64,000 nt of DNA from Anaerolineaceae bacterium oral taxon 439 (GTDB taxonomy: Bacteria > Chloroflexota > Anaerolineae > Anaerolineales > Anaerolineaceae). The notes under the pieces were generated by a model. The model ran no database searches. It had not been told where the DNA came from and saw nothing but the letters and a program-made list of their open reading frames with translations. Of this stretch, positions 9,179-17,108 are shown one piece after another (position 1 is the first letter of the stretch; each line of letters opens with the position of its first letter). The position numbers and the translations under genes were made by a program. The stretch lies in the NCBI GenBank assembly GCA_001717545.1, contig CP017039.1, forward strand, positions 1,178,001-1,242,000. Direction: 5' to 3'.

Positions 9179-9235
9179 GAGGAAGCGGGAGAGCGTCCCC
9201 GCTTCCTCATCCCGCCACGCTCAGGTTTGAGCGCC
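9179..9235 (-). other. Paired hairpins in the 5' leader of ecfA
   Basis: In the 275 bases between the S component and the ATPase, GAGGAAGCGGG (9179-9189) pairs perfectly with CCCGCTTCCTC (9198-9208). A second small stem, CGCTCA/TGAGCG, lies at about 9218-9233. Neither has a T-run on the minus strand, so simple termination is unlikely. A possible -10 (TACAAT, minus strand) near 9255 would place both in a transcribed leader. It matches no riboswitch class I know. Confidence 0.4.
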
Positions 9236-9310
9236 AACACGTTCCAAATTGTATAGCGTTACCGTAGAATGGAAACCGGTCCCGCTTTTTCCTGACGAGG
9301 AGCGTTTTTT

Positions 9311-9856
9311 TTATTCTTCCCGAAGACTTCCGGACTGGGTTCGCGTTTTCGAGTAAGCGAACAGGAAGAGCGAGCCTAAGATCAGGATGGAAAGCATGTT
9401 AGCGAGGCTGGCCGCAGCTGCCTGACTGAATACTTTCTGCGCCGGTTCAGCGTAGATCAGCATGTCGAGCCCCGGAGCGATCAGTCCCCAGGCGATGGCG
9501 TTGCCGATGATCTGGAAGACGTTGAACGTAATGAAATCGGAGAGCTTCGTTTCGCCTCGTTCGATCGAGAGCCGGTTCCAGCAGGAGCCGACGATCGCGC
9601 CCAGCGCGATTGAGCCGACGACCCAGCTCCACCAGACGCCGCCGTAGAAGAGCATATCGGTCAGCGCATGACCGATCAATCCGATCAGCGCGCCGGCGAT
9701 CGGGCCGAAGAGCGCCGCCATGAATGCCAGGAACGGATACGCGGTCGAAATATTCGTATTCGGAATCGGGGTCGGGATTGAAACGAAACGGTTCAGGACG
9801 AGGAAGATGGCTGAGCCAATGCCTATCGCAACAATGGTTCGGGTGTTCAATTTCAT
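9311..9856 (-). CDS. ECF transporter S component, UPF0397 family
   Basis: The 181-residue integral membrane protein gives substrate specificity to the ECF importer downstream. Five to six hydrophobic segments are seen. The family signature is clear: IPTPIPNTNIS near residue 30, FGPIAGALIGLIGHALTD in the middle and WWSWVVGS after it. Members are annotated as ECF-type riboflavin transporter substrate-binding proteins (UPF0397), but I regard the substrate as not settled. The nearby DtxR-type regulator would also suit a metal cofactor or haem. It comes 69 bases after livF in the same direction, and its own promoter could lie in that AT-rich gap. Confidence 0.88.
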   Translation of the reverse strand: MKLNTRTIVAIGIGSAIFLVLNRFVSIPTPIPNTNISTAYPFLAFMAALFGPIAGALIGLIGHALTDMLFYGGVWWSWVVGSIALGAIVGSCWNRLSIERGETKLSDFITFNVFQIIGNAIAWGLIAPGLDMLIYAEPAQKVFSQAAAASLANMLSILILGSLFLFAYSKTRTQSGSLREE

Positions 9857-9925
9857 TTTGGTACTTTTCCTTTCCGGTTTTCTGTTGCCTGAATTATACT
9901 TAGAATTATCAGAAAAAACGTAATT

Positions 9926-10675
9926 CTAAAAATAATAAGCTCCCGGTTCCCCGTTCCCGGAACCATTCCCGCCGCCGAGATACGCAGCCTGAACCTTCGG
10001 ATTGTTGAGCAGCTCTAAACCCGTGCCGGTTAAAACGATTTCGCCCGTTTCGAGGACGTAGCCGCGATCGGCGACCGCCAGCGCCATTTGCGCGTTCTGC
10101 TCGACGAGGAGAATCGAGGTGCCCTGAGCGTTGATATCGACGATGATATCGAAGATCTGCTCGACGAGGATTGGAGAAAGCCCCATCGACGGTTCGTCGA
10201 GGAGCATTAAGTCCGGATTCCCCATCAGCCCACGTCCGATCGCGAGCATCTGCTGTTCCCCGCCGGAGAGGGTGCCGCCGGCCTGGCTTCGCCGTTCTTT
10301 CATCCGCGGGAAGAGTTCGTAAACGCGGTCAAGGTCGCGGCGGATCTGCGCCGGGTCGTTCTTGAGGAACGCGCCCATCTCCAGATTTTCCTGCACGGTC
10401 ATTTTCGGGAAAATATGCCGTCCTTCCGGGACCTGAACGAGGCCCTTTCGAACGATCTGATCGGTGGGGATACTGGTGACGTTTTCGTCCTGATACGTAA
10501 TCGATCCGCTGGTAATTTCGACGACGCCGGAAATCGAATTCAGCGTGGAGCTTTTCCCTGCGCCGTTCCCGCCGATCAGCGCGACGATTTCGCCGCGATT
10601 AACGGTCAGCGAGATTCCCTGAAGCGCGTGGATCGCGCGGTAATAGACGTTGAGGTCTCGAATCTGAAAGTACAT
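9926..10675 (-). CDS. livF: Branched-chain amino acid ABC transporter ATPase LivF
   Basis: One of two cytoplasmic ATPases of a high-affinity amino-acid importer. The 249-residue ABC domain has Walker A GGNGAGKSS, signature LSGGEQQ and Walker B LMLLDEPSMGL, and the VPEGRHIFPKMTV segment typical of LivF. The C-terminal glycine-rich tail (GGGNGSGNG) is longer than usual. Its start overlaps the livG stop by one base, implying translational coupling. It is the last gene of the liv unit before the ECF genes. Confidence 0.95.
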   Translation of the reverse strand: MYFQIRDLNVYYRAIHALQGISLTVNRGEIVALIGGNGAGKSSTLNSISGVVEITSGSITYQDENVTSIPTDQIVRKGLVQVPEGRHIFPKMTVQENLEMGAFLKNDPAQIRRDLDRVYELFPRMKERRSQAGGTLSGGEQQMLAIGRGLMGNPDLMLLDEPSMGLSPILVEQIFDIIVDINAQGTSILLVEQNAQMALAVADRGYVLETGEIVLTGTGLELLNNPKVQAAYLGGGNGSGNGEPGAYYF

Positions 10676-11520
10676 TATGCTTCTCGCTTTCCCTGTTTTT
10701 TCCGCTGCGCATATTTCACGACGAGATTTTCGGTTCCCGCCCCGAGGTACGCTTCGATAACGCGCTGATCGTGGCGGATGACCTCCGGGGTTCCTTCGGC
10801 GATTTTTTCGCCGTGGTCGAGAACGACGATATGGTCCGAAATGTTCATGACGACTTTCATATCATGTTCAATGAGGATGATCGTGATTTTGAGCTCTGAA
10901 CGAAGCGTGTTGATCAGCTCGATCATCGCGTCCGATTCATGCGGATTCATTCCGGCGCAGGGTTCGTCCAGGAGGAGCAGGTGCGGATTGTTCCCCAGCG
11001 CGCGGGCGATTTCGAGCCGGCGCTGCGCCCCATAGGGAAGGTTTTTGGATAGTTCGTTCGCGTAGCCGGTCAACCCTACGAAGTCGAGGAGGTTGGCGGC
11101 TTTTTGAATCGACTGCTTTTCCTCGCGGCGGTTGCGGTAGGTCTGGAAAATTGCGTCGACCGGATTTGAACGCAGCCGCGGCTGCTGTCCGATGAGGATG
11201 TTTTCGATGACCGACATGCTGGAGAAGAGCCGGATATTCTGATAAGTTCGCGAGATTCCGAGGTTAGCGACTTCGTCGGTCGGGATGCCGTTGATCGGGC
11301 GGCCCTGGAAGAGGACGGTTCCCGAGTCGATTTTATAGAAGCCGGAGATGCAGTTGAAGAAAGTCGTTTTTCCGGCGCCGTTCGGACCGATAATTGAAAA
11401 GATCGACTGATACGGGACTTTGACGTTGACGTTATTCACGGCGGTCAGCCCGCCAAAGTTGATAATAATATCTTCGGTTTCGAGGATATTGAGACGGCGA
11501 GAGGGGGCGGCTTCGCTCAT
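10675..11520 (-). CDS. livG: Branched-chain amino acid ABC transporter ATPase LivG
   Basis: The second ATPase of the Liv importer, 281 residues. Walker A is GPNGAGKTT and Walker B is LLLLDEPCAGMNPHES, with the LivG-type insertion containing RTYQNIRLFSSMSV. The signature reads NLPYGAQRR, the relaxed LSGGQ form typical of LivG. It overlaps livM by four bases (ATGA) and livF by one. The short Lys/Arg-rich tail has no assigned role. Confidence 0.95.
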   Translation of the reverse strand: MSEAAPSRRLNILETEDIIINFGGLTAVNNVNVKVPYQSIFSIIGPNGAGKTTFFNCISGFYKIDSGTVLFQGRPINGIPTDEVANLGISRTYQNIRLFSSMSVIENILIGQQPRLRSNPVDAIFQTYRNRREEKQSIQKAANLLDFVGLTGYANELSKNLPYGAQRRLEIARALGNNPHLLLLDEPCAGMNPHESDAMIELINTLRSELKITIILIEHDMKVVMNISDHIVVLDHGEKIAEGTPEVIRHDQRVIEAYLGAGTENLVVKYAQRKKQGKREA

Positions 11521-13100
11521 GGCTTCAGTTCCTCCTTCAGCTTTTCCAGATTTTTATCCGGCTCCGCGTAAATTTTCCTCCTGCGGATCGGGAATAATCC
11601 TTCCGGCCGGATAATCATCATCGCGATCAGCAGTACGCCGAACACGACCATCCGGTAGTTTTCAAGATCGCGGAGAAGCTCGGGAACGCCTTTGATCATG
11701 AACGCTCCGATCAGCGCGCCGGGGATCGACCCCATGCCGCCGACGACGATGACCGCGAGCGAGTTTACGGAGACCATGAAGACGAAATCGCCCGGCCCGA
11801 TATACGTATTCCGCGAGGCGTAAAGCGCGCCGGCGGCTCCGGCGATGACCGCGCCGATAATTACGGCGAGGACTTTATAGCTCCCGACGGAAACGCCGCA
11901 GGCCTGCGCAACGGTTTCATCCTCGCGCATCGCTTCCCAGCTTCGCCCGACGCGCGAATATTGGAGCCTGTAAACGACGTAGAGGCAGAGCGCGAACAGG
12001 AAGATCATCACATAAAGGAAATATAGATTATCTGGGATGGGTTTCCCGAAGAGCCGGTCGATGAACTCGAATCGTCCCGGCTGCCCGATGTCTTTGATCC
12101 CCTGCGGACCGCCGGTAAAGTCGGCGAGCAGGTTTGAATTTACGAGCGCGCGGACGATCTCGGCGAACCCAAGCGTCACGATCGCCAGGTAATCGCCGCG
12201 CAGGTTCATAATGGGCAGCCCGACGATGACGCCGCCCAGCCCAGAGATGACGAGGGCGATAATGAACGCGAGCGGAAATGAGAATTCGAGCCCGAGCGGC
12301 TTTGGCGCGGTCAGCAGCGCGAACGTGTACGCGCCGATCGCGTAAAAGGCGACGAAGCCGAAAACGAGCTGACCTGAGAGTCCGACGATCAGGTTCAGCC
12401 CGAGGCCCAGGATCGCGTAAATCAGGATCAGTCCGAGGACGGAAATCCCGTAGGGACTTAGAACCAGCGGGAGCGCGAGGCAAAGCAGGATGACGATAAC
12501 GGGGAAAGTCATCCGAACGGTTTTGTTCCTGCGGATGCGGCGGATCGCTTCGTTTCCGGCGACGCTTTTCTGAAGCGCGCGCCAGGATTTCGCCGGCTGG
12601 TCGGTCGTCTTGAGGATCCAGGCAAGGACTCCGCCGCAGAGCGCGCCGGCGGCGGTCAGCCCGATGTAGACGGCGATCATGCGGGGGATTTCGAGCCCAA
12701 ACGCGGCGGTCCGGATTGCATCGGGAGACATCATGTCTAAATAGGCGCGGATTTTTACTCCGTCCGCGTTTAACCTTCCAAGAACCGCGTTCAGCGCCGC
12801 GATCAGGACGCCGGCGCAAACGCCGAGCAGGAGCGACTGGCCAAGGCTGCGCCCGAGCGACGGTTTGGCCGTTCCGGGACGGTAGAGCGACCGGATGTAG
12901 CTGAGCGCTGCGAAAAAGGCGACGAGCGCGACGACGCCGGCGTAAAACGCCGGAGAGGACGTTTTGACTTTATCGTTCGACGTCAGCAGCTTTTCAAGCA
13001 TGATCCCAAGCGCGGCGGTCATGTTAATCAATTCAAGGAAAATGAGAATGACGCCGGCGAGAACCCCTTTTATCGCCGCGTTTCCGAATGAATTTTTCAT
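11517..13100 (-). CDS. livM: Branched-chain amino acid ABC transporter permease LivM, with extended N-terminus
   Basis: One of two membrane-spanning subunits that form the amino-acid channel. The product is 527 residues against about 300-425 for most LivM. The conserved permease core starts near residue 195 and contains LGLGLNLIVGLSGQLVFG and the EAA-like cytoplasmic loop WEAMREDETVAQACGV. The first 190 residues hold about four additional hydrophobic segments joined by basic loops, with no family I recognise. An extended N-terminus also occurs in E. coli LivM, though shorter. The gene starts one base after livH ends and overlaps livG, so it sits in the middle of a tight operon. Confidence 0.93.
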   Translation of the reverse strand: MKNSFGNAAIKGVLAGVILIFLELINMTAALGIMLEKLLTSNDKVKTSSPAFYAGVVALVAFFAALSYIRSLYRPGTAKPSLGRSLGQSLLLGVCAGVLIAALNAVLGRLNADGVKIRAYLDMMSPDAIRTAAFGLEIPRMIAVYIGLTAAGALCGGVLAWILKTTDQPAKSWRALQKSVAGNEAIRRIRRNKTVRMTFPVIVILLCLALPLVLSPYGISVLGLILIYAILGLGLNLIVGLSGQLVFGFVAFYAIGAYTFALLTAPKPLGLEFSFPLAFIIALVISGLGGVIVGLPIMNLRGDYLAIVTLGFAEIVRALVNSNLLADFTGGPQGIKDIGQPGRFEFIDRLFGKPIPDNLYFLYVMIFLFALCLYVVYRLQYSRVGRSWEAMREDETVAQACGVSVGSYKVLAVIIGAVIAGAAGALYASRNTYIGPGDFVFMVSVNSLAVIVVGGMGSIPGALIGAFMIKGVPELLRDLENYRMVVFGVLLIAMMIIRPEGLFPIRRRKIYAEPDKNLEKLKEELKP

Positions 13101-13101
13101 G

Positions 13102-14205
13102 TCAGACTTTCTCCTGTGTCGATAGGTTTCGGGTAAAGAGGCCGGACGGTTTAAGGATCAATACGAGGATCAGGATCGAGAACGCGATAACGTCTTTCAG
13201 CTGGAAATCGATTCCGAGAAAAGCCGGGCCGATCGATTCGACGATCCCCAGGATCATTCCGCCGGCCATTGCGCCCGGGATATTTCCGATTCCTCCGAGG
13301 ACGGCGGCCGTGAAAGCTTTGATCCCCGGGAGGAAGCCGACGTAATGATTAAAAAGGCCGTTATGGATCCCCCACATGACGCCGGCGGCTCCGGCGAGGA
13401 AACCGCTGATAATAAACGTCTGGCTGGCGACCCGGTCGGTATTGATCCCCATCAGCTGTGCGGTATTTTTATCCTGCGACACGGCGCGGATCGATTTCCC
13501 CAGCCTGGTTTTCTGAACGAAGAGGTATAGCGCGATCATCAGGATCAGCGCCAGAACGAGGCTGAAAACGCCGGTCTTGGTAATCACGATCATGCCTTCG
13601 CCCATTTCGATATTCCAGCCGCTCCCACGAGCGAGGATACCGGGGTTTTTATAGGTTTTCTTTGTCGCCCCGAACATCAGTTGCGCGGCGGTTTCGATAA
13701 AAATCGACGCGCCGACGGCGCTGATCAGCGGGGCTAATCGGACCGGAGAGTTTCGCAGCGGTCGGTATGCGATTTTTTCGAGGAGGAACCCACTGAGCAT
13801 TGAGACTGACGTTCCGATCAGGAAGGCGACCGCGATCGCCAGGACAGGGTAGGCGTTCATGAAATTCGATTCGCCGATTTGCCATGCGTCAAGCGCTTCG
13901 AACGTAAAAAATCCCGCGAAGCATCCCAACATCATGATATCGCCATGGGCGAAGTTAATCAGCGCCATGACTCCGTAAACGAGCGTATAGCCGATCGCGA
14001 TCAGCGCGTACATTCCGCCGACGATCAGCCCGGTGTTCAGGAAGCTGAGCCAGAAAACCGATCCATAGGTTGGACGGGTGATCAGGATGATCGTCCGGTA
14101 AATCAGGAACGATAAAGCGCCGAGACCGACGATTATCCGAAGCCAGTTGATCCGGCGGACGCCGGTCGGCTTCTTTTTGCTCGAAGAAAATAAGTTAAAC
14201 GCCAT
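13102..14205 (-). CDS. livH: Branched-chain amino acid ABC transporter permease LivH
   Basis: The partner permease to LivM. The conserved core begins near residue 55 and includes GGMYALIAIGYTLVYGVMALINFAHG split across the first helices, the GAVGASIF segment, and RAVSQDKNTAQLMGIN as the cytoplasmic ATPase-contact loop. At 367 residues it is about 60 longer than usual because of a basic, lysine-rich N-terminus plus one extra hydrophobic helix. It is the first gene of a tight livHMGF unit, separated from livK by 279 bases that contain a terminator. A perfect TTGACA on the minus strand at 14284-14289 could be the -35 of an internal promoter, though its -10 partner is weak. Confidence 0.93.
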   Translation of the reverse strand: MAFNLFSSSKKKPTGVRRINWLRIIVGLGALSFLIYRTIILITRPTYGSVFWLSFLNTGLIVGGMYALIAIGYTLVYGVMALINFAHGDIMMLGCFAGFFTFEALDAWQIGESNFMNAYPVLAIAVAFLIGTSVSMLSGFLLEKIAYRPLRNSPVRLAPLISAVGASIFIETAAQLMFGATKKTYKNPGILARGSGWNIEMGEGMIVITKTGVFSLVLALILMIALYLFVQKTRLGKSIRAVSQDKNTAQLMGINTDRVASQTFIISGFLAGAAGVMWGIHNGLFNHYVGFLPGIKAFTAAVLGGIGNIPGAMAGGMILGIVESIGPAFLGIDFQLKDVIAFSILILVLILKPSGLFTRNLSTQEKV

Positions 14206-14422
14206 GGAATTGCATGTCCTCTCTGTCAGACACAGCTTAAGTCAGCCCGGATTTAGAAATTAAAGATTACCTGAGGAGGGCGTTGTCAAGTCGGATTCAG
14301 GTTGGTAACCGCTGCGGCTGAAGTTAATTGTGTCAATTCTACCATTGCCGACGGATCATTTTTCTACAGTAGCAGGATAATGTGACGTAGATAAAATCGG
14401 ATTCTGCGCTTATACATGTTTG

Positions 14423-14460
14423 AAAAACCTGCCTCATGAAGACACAGACGAGGCAGGTTT
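14423..14460 (-). terminator. Hairpin terminator after livK
   Basis: AAACCTGCCTC (14425-14435) pairs perfectly with GAGGCAGGTTT (14450-14460), and on the minus strand the stem is followed by a T-run (complement of 14423-14427). It lies 25 bases past the livK stop and inside the liv cluster, so it would lower livHMGF relative to livK. Confidence 0.8.
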
Positions 14461-14484
14461 GGCTAACGGGTTTGCGAACGACGG

Positions 14485-15687
14485 TTATTCGGAGATAATT
14501 TCCCATTTGCCGTCGACGACGCGGTAGAAGGTCGGTCCTGACGCGTTGCATTCGCCGACTTCCGAGCATGTGATTTCGCCGGTGATCCCCTGGAACCCGG
14601 AGGTCGTCCGAACGGCTTTCACGAGTTCAGCGCGTGGAACATACAAGTTTCCGTCTTCGCCAACGAACGCGACGGAACGGATCCGATCGGCGAGCACCTG
14701 AACGGTGTCATACGAGAACCAGGCGAACGAGCTCATCGATCCGGGGACGCGTCCGTATTTTTCCTCGTATTCCGCGTCGAAGGCTAATTTCGCTTCCGAT
14801 TCTCCCGGAACGGTCGAGGTCCCGATCAGGCCTTCAGCGTTGGCGCCGGCTTTTTCGAGGACTTCGACGCCGAACGCGCCGTCGTCGGAGAAGATCGGCG
14901 TTCCGGCAAGACCGAACTGCGCTTTCTGGTTCAGGAGAACAGAGAGTTCAGCCGTGAAACCGCCGTAGTAGATAATCTCGGGTTTTGTTGAGGCGACGGC
15001 GGCCAGAACCGCGCCGTAGTCGGCTTCTCCGGCGGTAATCGATTCATAGGCGACCGGTTCGATTCCGGCGTCGCGAAGCGTCGACACGACGGTATCGGCG
15101 ATTCCTTTTCCGTAGTCTCCGCCGTCATGGATAATCGCGACTTTCGAGAATTTCAGCGTGTTGAGGATGAACTCGGCGGCGAAAGCGCCCTGGGCCGAGT
15201 CCTGGAAGACGAGCCGGTTGAAAACGTCGTTGTCTACGGTCAGGTTTGCGCCTGTCGCGGACGGGGACATCATCGGGATAAACGCTTTCTCGAAGATCGG
15301 GATGACTGCGGCGGATTCGGCGGTGAAAACGTTTCCGGCGTCGGCGACGAAGGTTGGATCGGTGATCCATTTATTCGCGACCGCGACCGCGGTCTCGGCC
15401 GACCCTAACGTGTCTTCCGGGAGGAGCTCCCAGCCGAAGCCTTCGATCGGTTCGAGATTTTCGATCGCTATCGCCTGAGATTCGGTGATGTCCTGTCCGT
15501 ACATCGCGTATTCGCCGGTAATCGGACCGGCGACGCCAATTTTAATCGTGTCGCCCGGTTCAATCCTGGCGCATCCGCCTTCAGCGTCGCAGCGGGTCAT
15601 ATCGGACTGAGCGGAAACGCTTAGCGCCGAAAAAGCGATCGCGAGCAGCGCGATCCAAAAGACGAGGGAGTTTTTTTTGTGGTTCAT
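14485..15687 (-). CDS. livK: Periplasmic-type amino acid-binding protein of the Liv transporter
   Basis: The extracytoplasmic binding protein delivers substrate to LivHM. The 400-residue product begins with a Sec signal peptide (basic start, hydrophobic core, cleavage near VSAQS at about residue 27). The type I periplasmic-binding fold follows, starting at IKIGVAGPITGEYAMYG with the usual ligand-contact region and a later AIIHDGGDYGKG segment. There is no lipobox. A Cys pair near the N-terminus (CDAEGGC) and another near the C-terminus (CSEVGEC) may form disulphides. The substrate is probably a branched-chain or other neutral amino acid; related proteins bind amides or small peptides. Confidence 0.9.
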   Translation of the reverse strand: MNHKKNSLVFWIALLAIAFSALSVSAQSDMTRCDAEGGCARIEPGDTIKIGVAGPITGEYAMYGQDITESQAIAIENLEPIEGFGWELLPEDTLGSAETAVAVANKWITDPTFVADAGNVFTAESAAVIPIFEKAFIPMMSPSATGANLTVDNDVFNRLVFQDSAQGAFAAEFILNTLKFSKVAIIHDGGDYGKGIADTVVSTLRDAGIEPVAYESITAGEADYGAVLAAVASTKPEIIYYGGFTAELSVLLNQKAQFGLAGTPIFSDDGAFGVEVLEKAGANAEGLIGTSTVPGESEAKLAFDAEYEEKYGRVPGSMSSFAWFSYDTVQVLADRIRSVAFVGEDGNLYVPRAELVKAVRTTSGFQGITGEITCSEVGECNASGPTFYRVVDGKWEIISE

Positions 15688-15818
15688 TTTTGTTTTCTCC
15701 TGAATCAGAGGTATTCCGGTTCGGTCGCTTCAGGTAGGTTGAATCGTTCGTTCCGCCGAGGGCGTGCGTTCATGTTGGGTATGAAATTGACTCCTACGTT
15801 TCGAAACCGATTAGGAAA

Positions 15819-15847
15819 ATTCTCTCATCGATAAGAATGAATGTCAA
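15819..15847 (-). promoter_or_regulatory. Candidate promoter for livK
   Basis: On the minus strand a perfect TTGACA (15842-15847) is followed after 17 bases by GAGAAT (15819-15824), about 130 bases upstream of the livK start. The -35 and spacing are ideal; the -10 matches four of six positions. Confidence 0.5.
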
Positions 15848-16032
15848 GAAGGGCAGGAAAAAACATGACAACGGCAGAGTTGTTGTAAATTGAAAAGGTA
15901 TAATGTAGCCAGATCCCGAATATAACTTTGAATATATATGTTACGTCAGAAAGCTTCAAAATCCCAAGTGTGACAATTATCTCTGTTTATTTGGCCGAAA
16001 ATCCTGTTTATGGAAAAAGCACGTTGAAATGC
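15848..16032. other. AT-rich intergenic region between livK and the catabolic island
   Basis: The intergenic gap between the two divergent units runs from 15688 to 16151. Base composition shifts to A/T near 15830. A TATAAT occurs at 15899-15904 on plus without a good -35. I see no gene, no tRNA remnant and no copy of the tRNA-Gly 3' end here. Confidence 0.5.
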
Positions 16033-16060
16033 TTGACATATTTCTCTTTTAGGTTAGAAT
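16033..16060 (+). promoter_or_regulatory. Promoter of the catabolic island operon
   Basis: TTGACA (16033-16038) and TAGAAT (16055-16060) are 16 bases apart. Transcription would start near 16067, about 85 bases before the first gene. This is the best sigma-70-type promoter in the window. Confidence 0.65.
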
Positions 16061-16079
16061 TCCAACAATAAACAACAAT

Positions 16080-16095
16080 TTGCCATAAAATGCAA
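16080..16095. promoter_or_regulatory. Possible repressor operator downstream of the island promoter
   Basis: TTGC and GCAA flank an A/T-rich eight-base centre just after the predicted start of transcription, where a repressor such as the DeoR-family protein at 22357 could block the operon. Short imperfect palindromes are common in AT-rich DNA, so this is weak. Confidence 0.25.
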
Positions 16096-16151
16096 CGCGT
16101 GATGTTTTTATTATGCCACAGGGTATGTTTCAATCATAAAAAGGAGGAATG

Positions 16152-17093
16152 ATGCTTGGTTTTGCTACAGATTATGCAGGCGAGTCGGCTTCGGTCGAAG
16201 AGATGTACAGGACGCTTTCGGATATTTCCGAAGCTGGTTTTTCTCATATTCATTGGACGCATGAATGGAGTGGCGACTATACCTATTCCGTTTATGAAAT
16301 GATCCAGATTCGCGAGTGGATGGACGCGTTAGGGCTTAAATCGAAAGGGCTTCATGCGACGGAGGGCAGCAATCGAAGAAATATTCAAGGGAAATATTCG
16401 TACCGTTGGTCGGAACAGGATCGGCGCGATTATACGTCGGAAAATGATTTGAATCGATTGGCCGGGGTGGAATTAATTAAAAATCGGATCGATCTCGCGG
16501 CGGTTCTGGGCTCATCCGAAATTGTTCTGCATATGCAGTTGCCATATATGCAATTCGAGAAAAGCGAATCGTTTAAAGAAAAATACTATTCGCAGGTCTG
16601 CAAGTCGTTTGATGAGATTGAGGCTTATTCGAAGGCAAGGAAGGTTCGCGTCTGTTTGGAGAACCTGTTGGGGACGCCCAACCGTTATCAGGTTGAACAG
16701 TTCGATTTACTCTTTAAACGATACGACGCTGACTTTTTGGGTTTTTGCTTTGATACGGGGCATGGAAATATAACGGGCGATTATTCTTTTGAATTGTTAG
16801 AACGGTATCTGGATCGATTGTTCTCGGTGCATCTGTCCGATAACCATGGCCTTCGGTCGCAGGATTGCTGGAATGTCGATAGCGAAATGACAAAATGCGA
16901 CGAGCATTTGATTCCATTCGAAGGGTCTTTAGATTGGGAGCGCTTTGCCGAGATTGTCGCAAGATCTCCTTATGAAATGCCGATCGTTCTTGAGGTTTCG
17001 AATAAAGGACGGGACAATAAAAGCTATTTGGCTGCATGTCTGGAGGCAGGGAACAGAATTACAGAATCTATTCTGTCATTTAGAAAAAACTAA
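16152..17093 (+). CDS. Sugar phosphate isomerase/epimerase, TIM-barrel (AP endonuclease 2 family)
   Basis: A 313-residue cytoplasmic TIM-barrel enzyme that probably isomerises or epimerises a sugar or sugar acid by a metal-assisted enediol mechanism. The metal ligands expected for the family are visible: Glu170 (CLENL), Asp201 and His204 (FDTGHGN), His227 (VHLSDN) and Glu281 (VLEVS). Two adjacent ATGs exist at 16149 and 16152. I chose the second because AAGGAGG (16141-16147) is only one base from the first. It opens the island operon and is followed by an MFS carrier 15 bases later. Dehydratase or endonuclease activity is less likely given the neighbours. The substrate is not evident. Confidence 0.82.
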   Translation: MLGFATDYAGESASVEEMYRTLSDISEAGFSHIHWTHEWSGDYTYSVYEMIQIREWMDALGLKSKGLHATEGSNRRNIQGKYSYRWSEQDRRDYTSENDLNRLAGVELIKNRIDLAAVLGSSEIVLHMQLPYMQFEKSESFKEKYYSQVCKSFDEIEAYSKARKVRVCLENLLGTPNRYQVEQFDLLFKRYDADFLGFCFDTGHGNITGDYSFELLERYLDRLFSVHLSDNHGLRSQDCWNVDSEMTKCDEHLIPFEGSLDWERFAEIVARSPYEMPIVLEVSNKGRDNKSYLAACLEAGNRITESILSFRKN

Positions 17094-17108
17094 GGAAAAG
17101 GAGTCTAT

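Noticed and set aside
9857-9925. FMN or TPP riboswitch upstream of the ECF S component
   Set aside because: The gap is only 69 bases, AT-rich and lacks the conserved boxes of either class.
12028-12819. 263-residue minus-strand open frame inside livM
   Set aside because: It is in another frame of livM, is dominated by Arg and Pro, and has no recognisable domain; a shadow of GC-rich coding sequence.
14339-14569. Minus-strand open frame covering the livK terminator
   Set aside because: It overlaps the livK 3' end in another frame and runs through the terminator hairpin.
15700-16100. Possible att repeat matching the tRNA-Gly 3' end at the left edge of the island
   Set aside because: I looked for GCGGGAGACCGG-like sequence here and found none, so no left attachment site is called.
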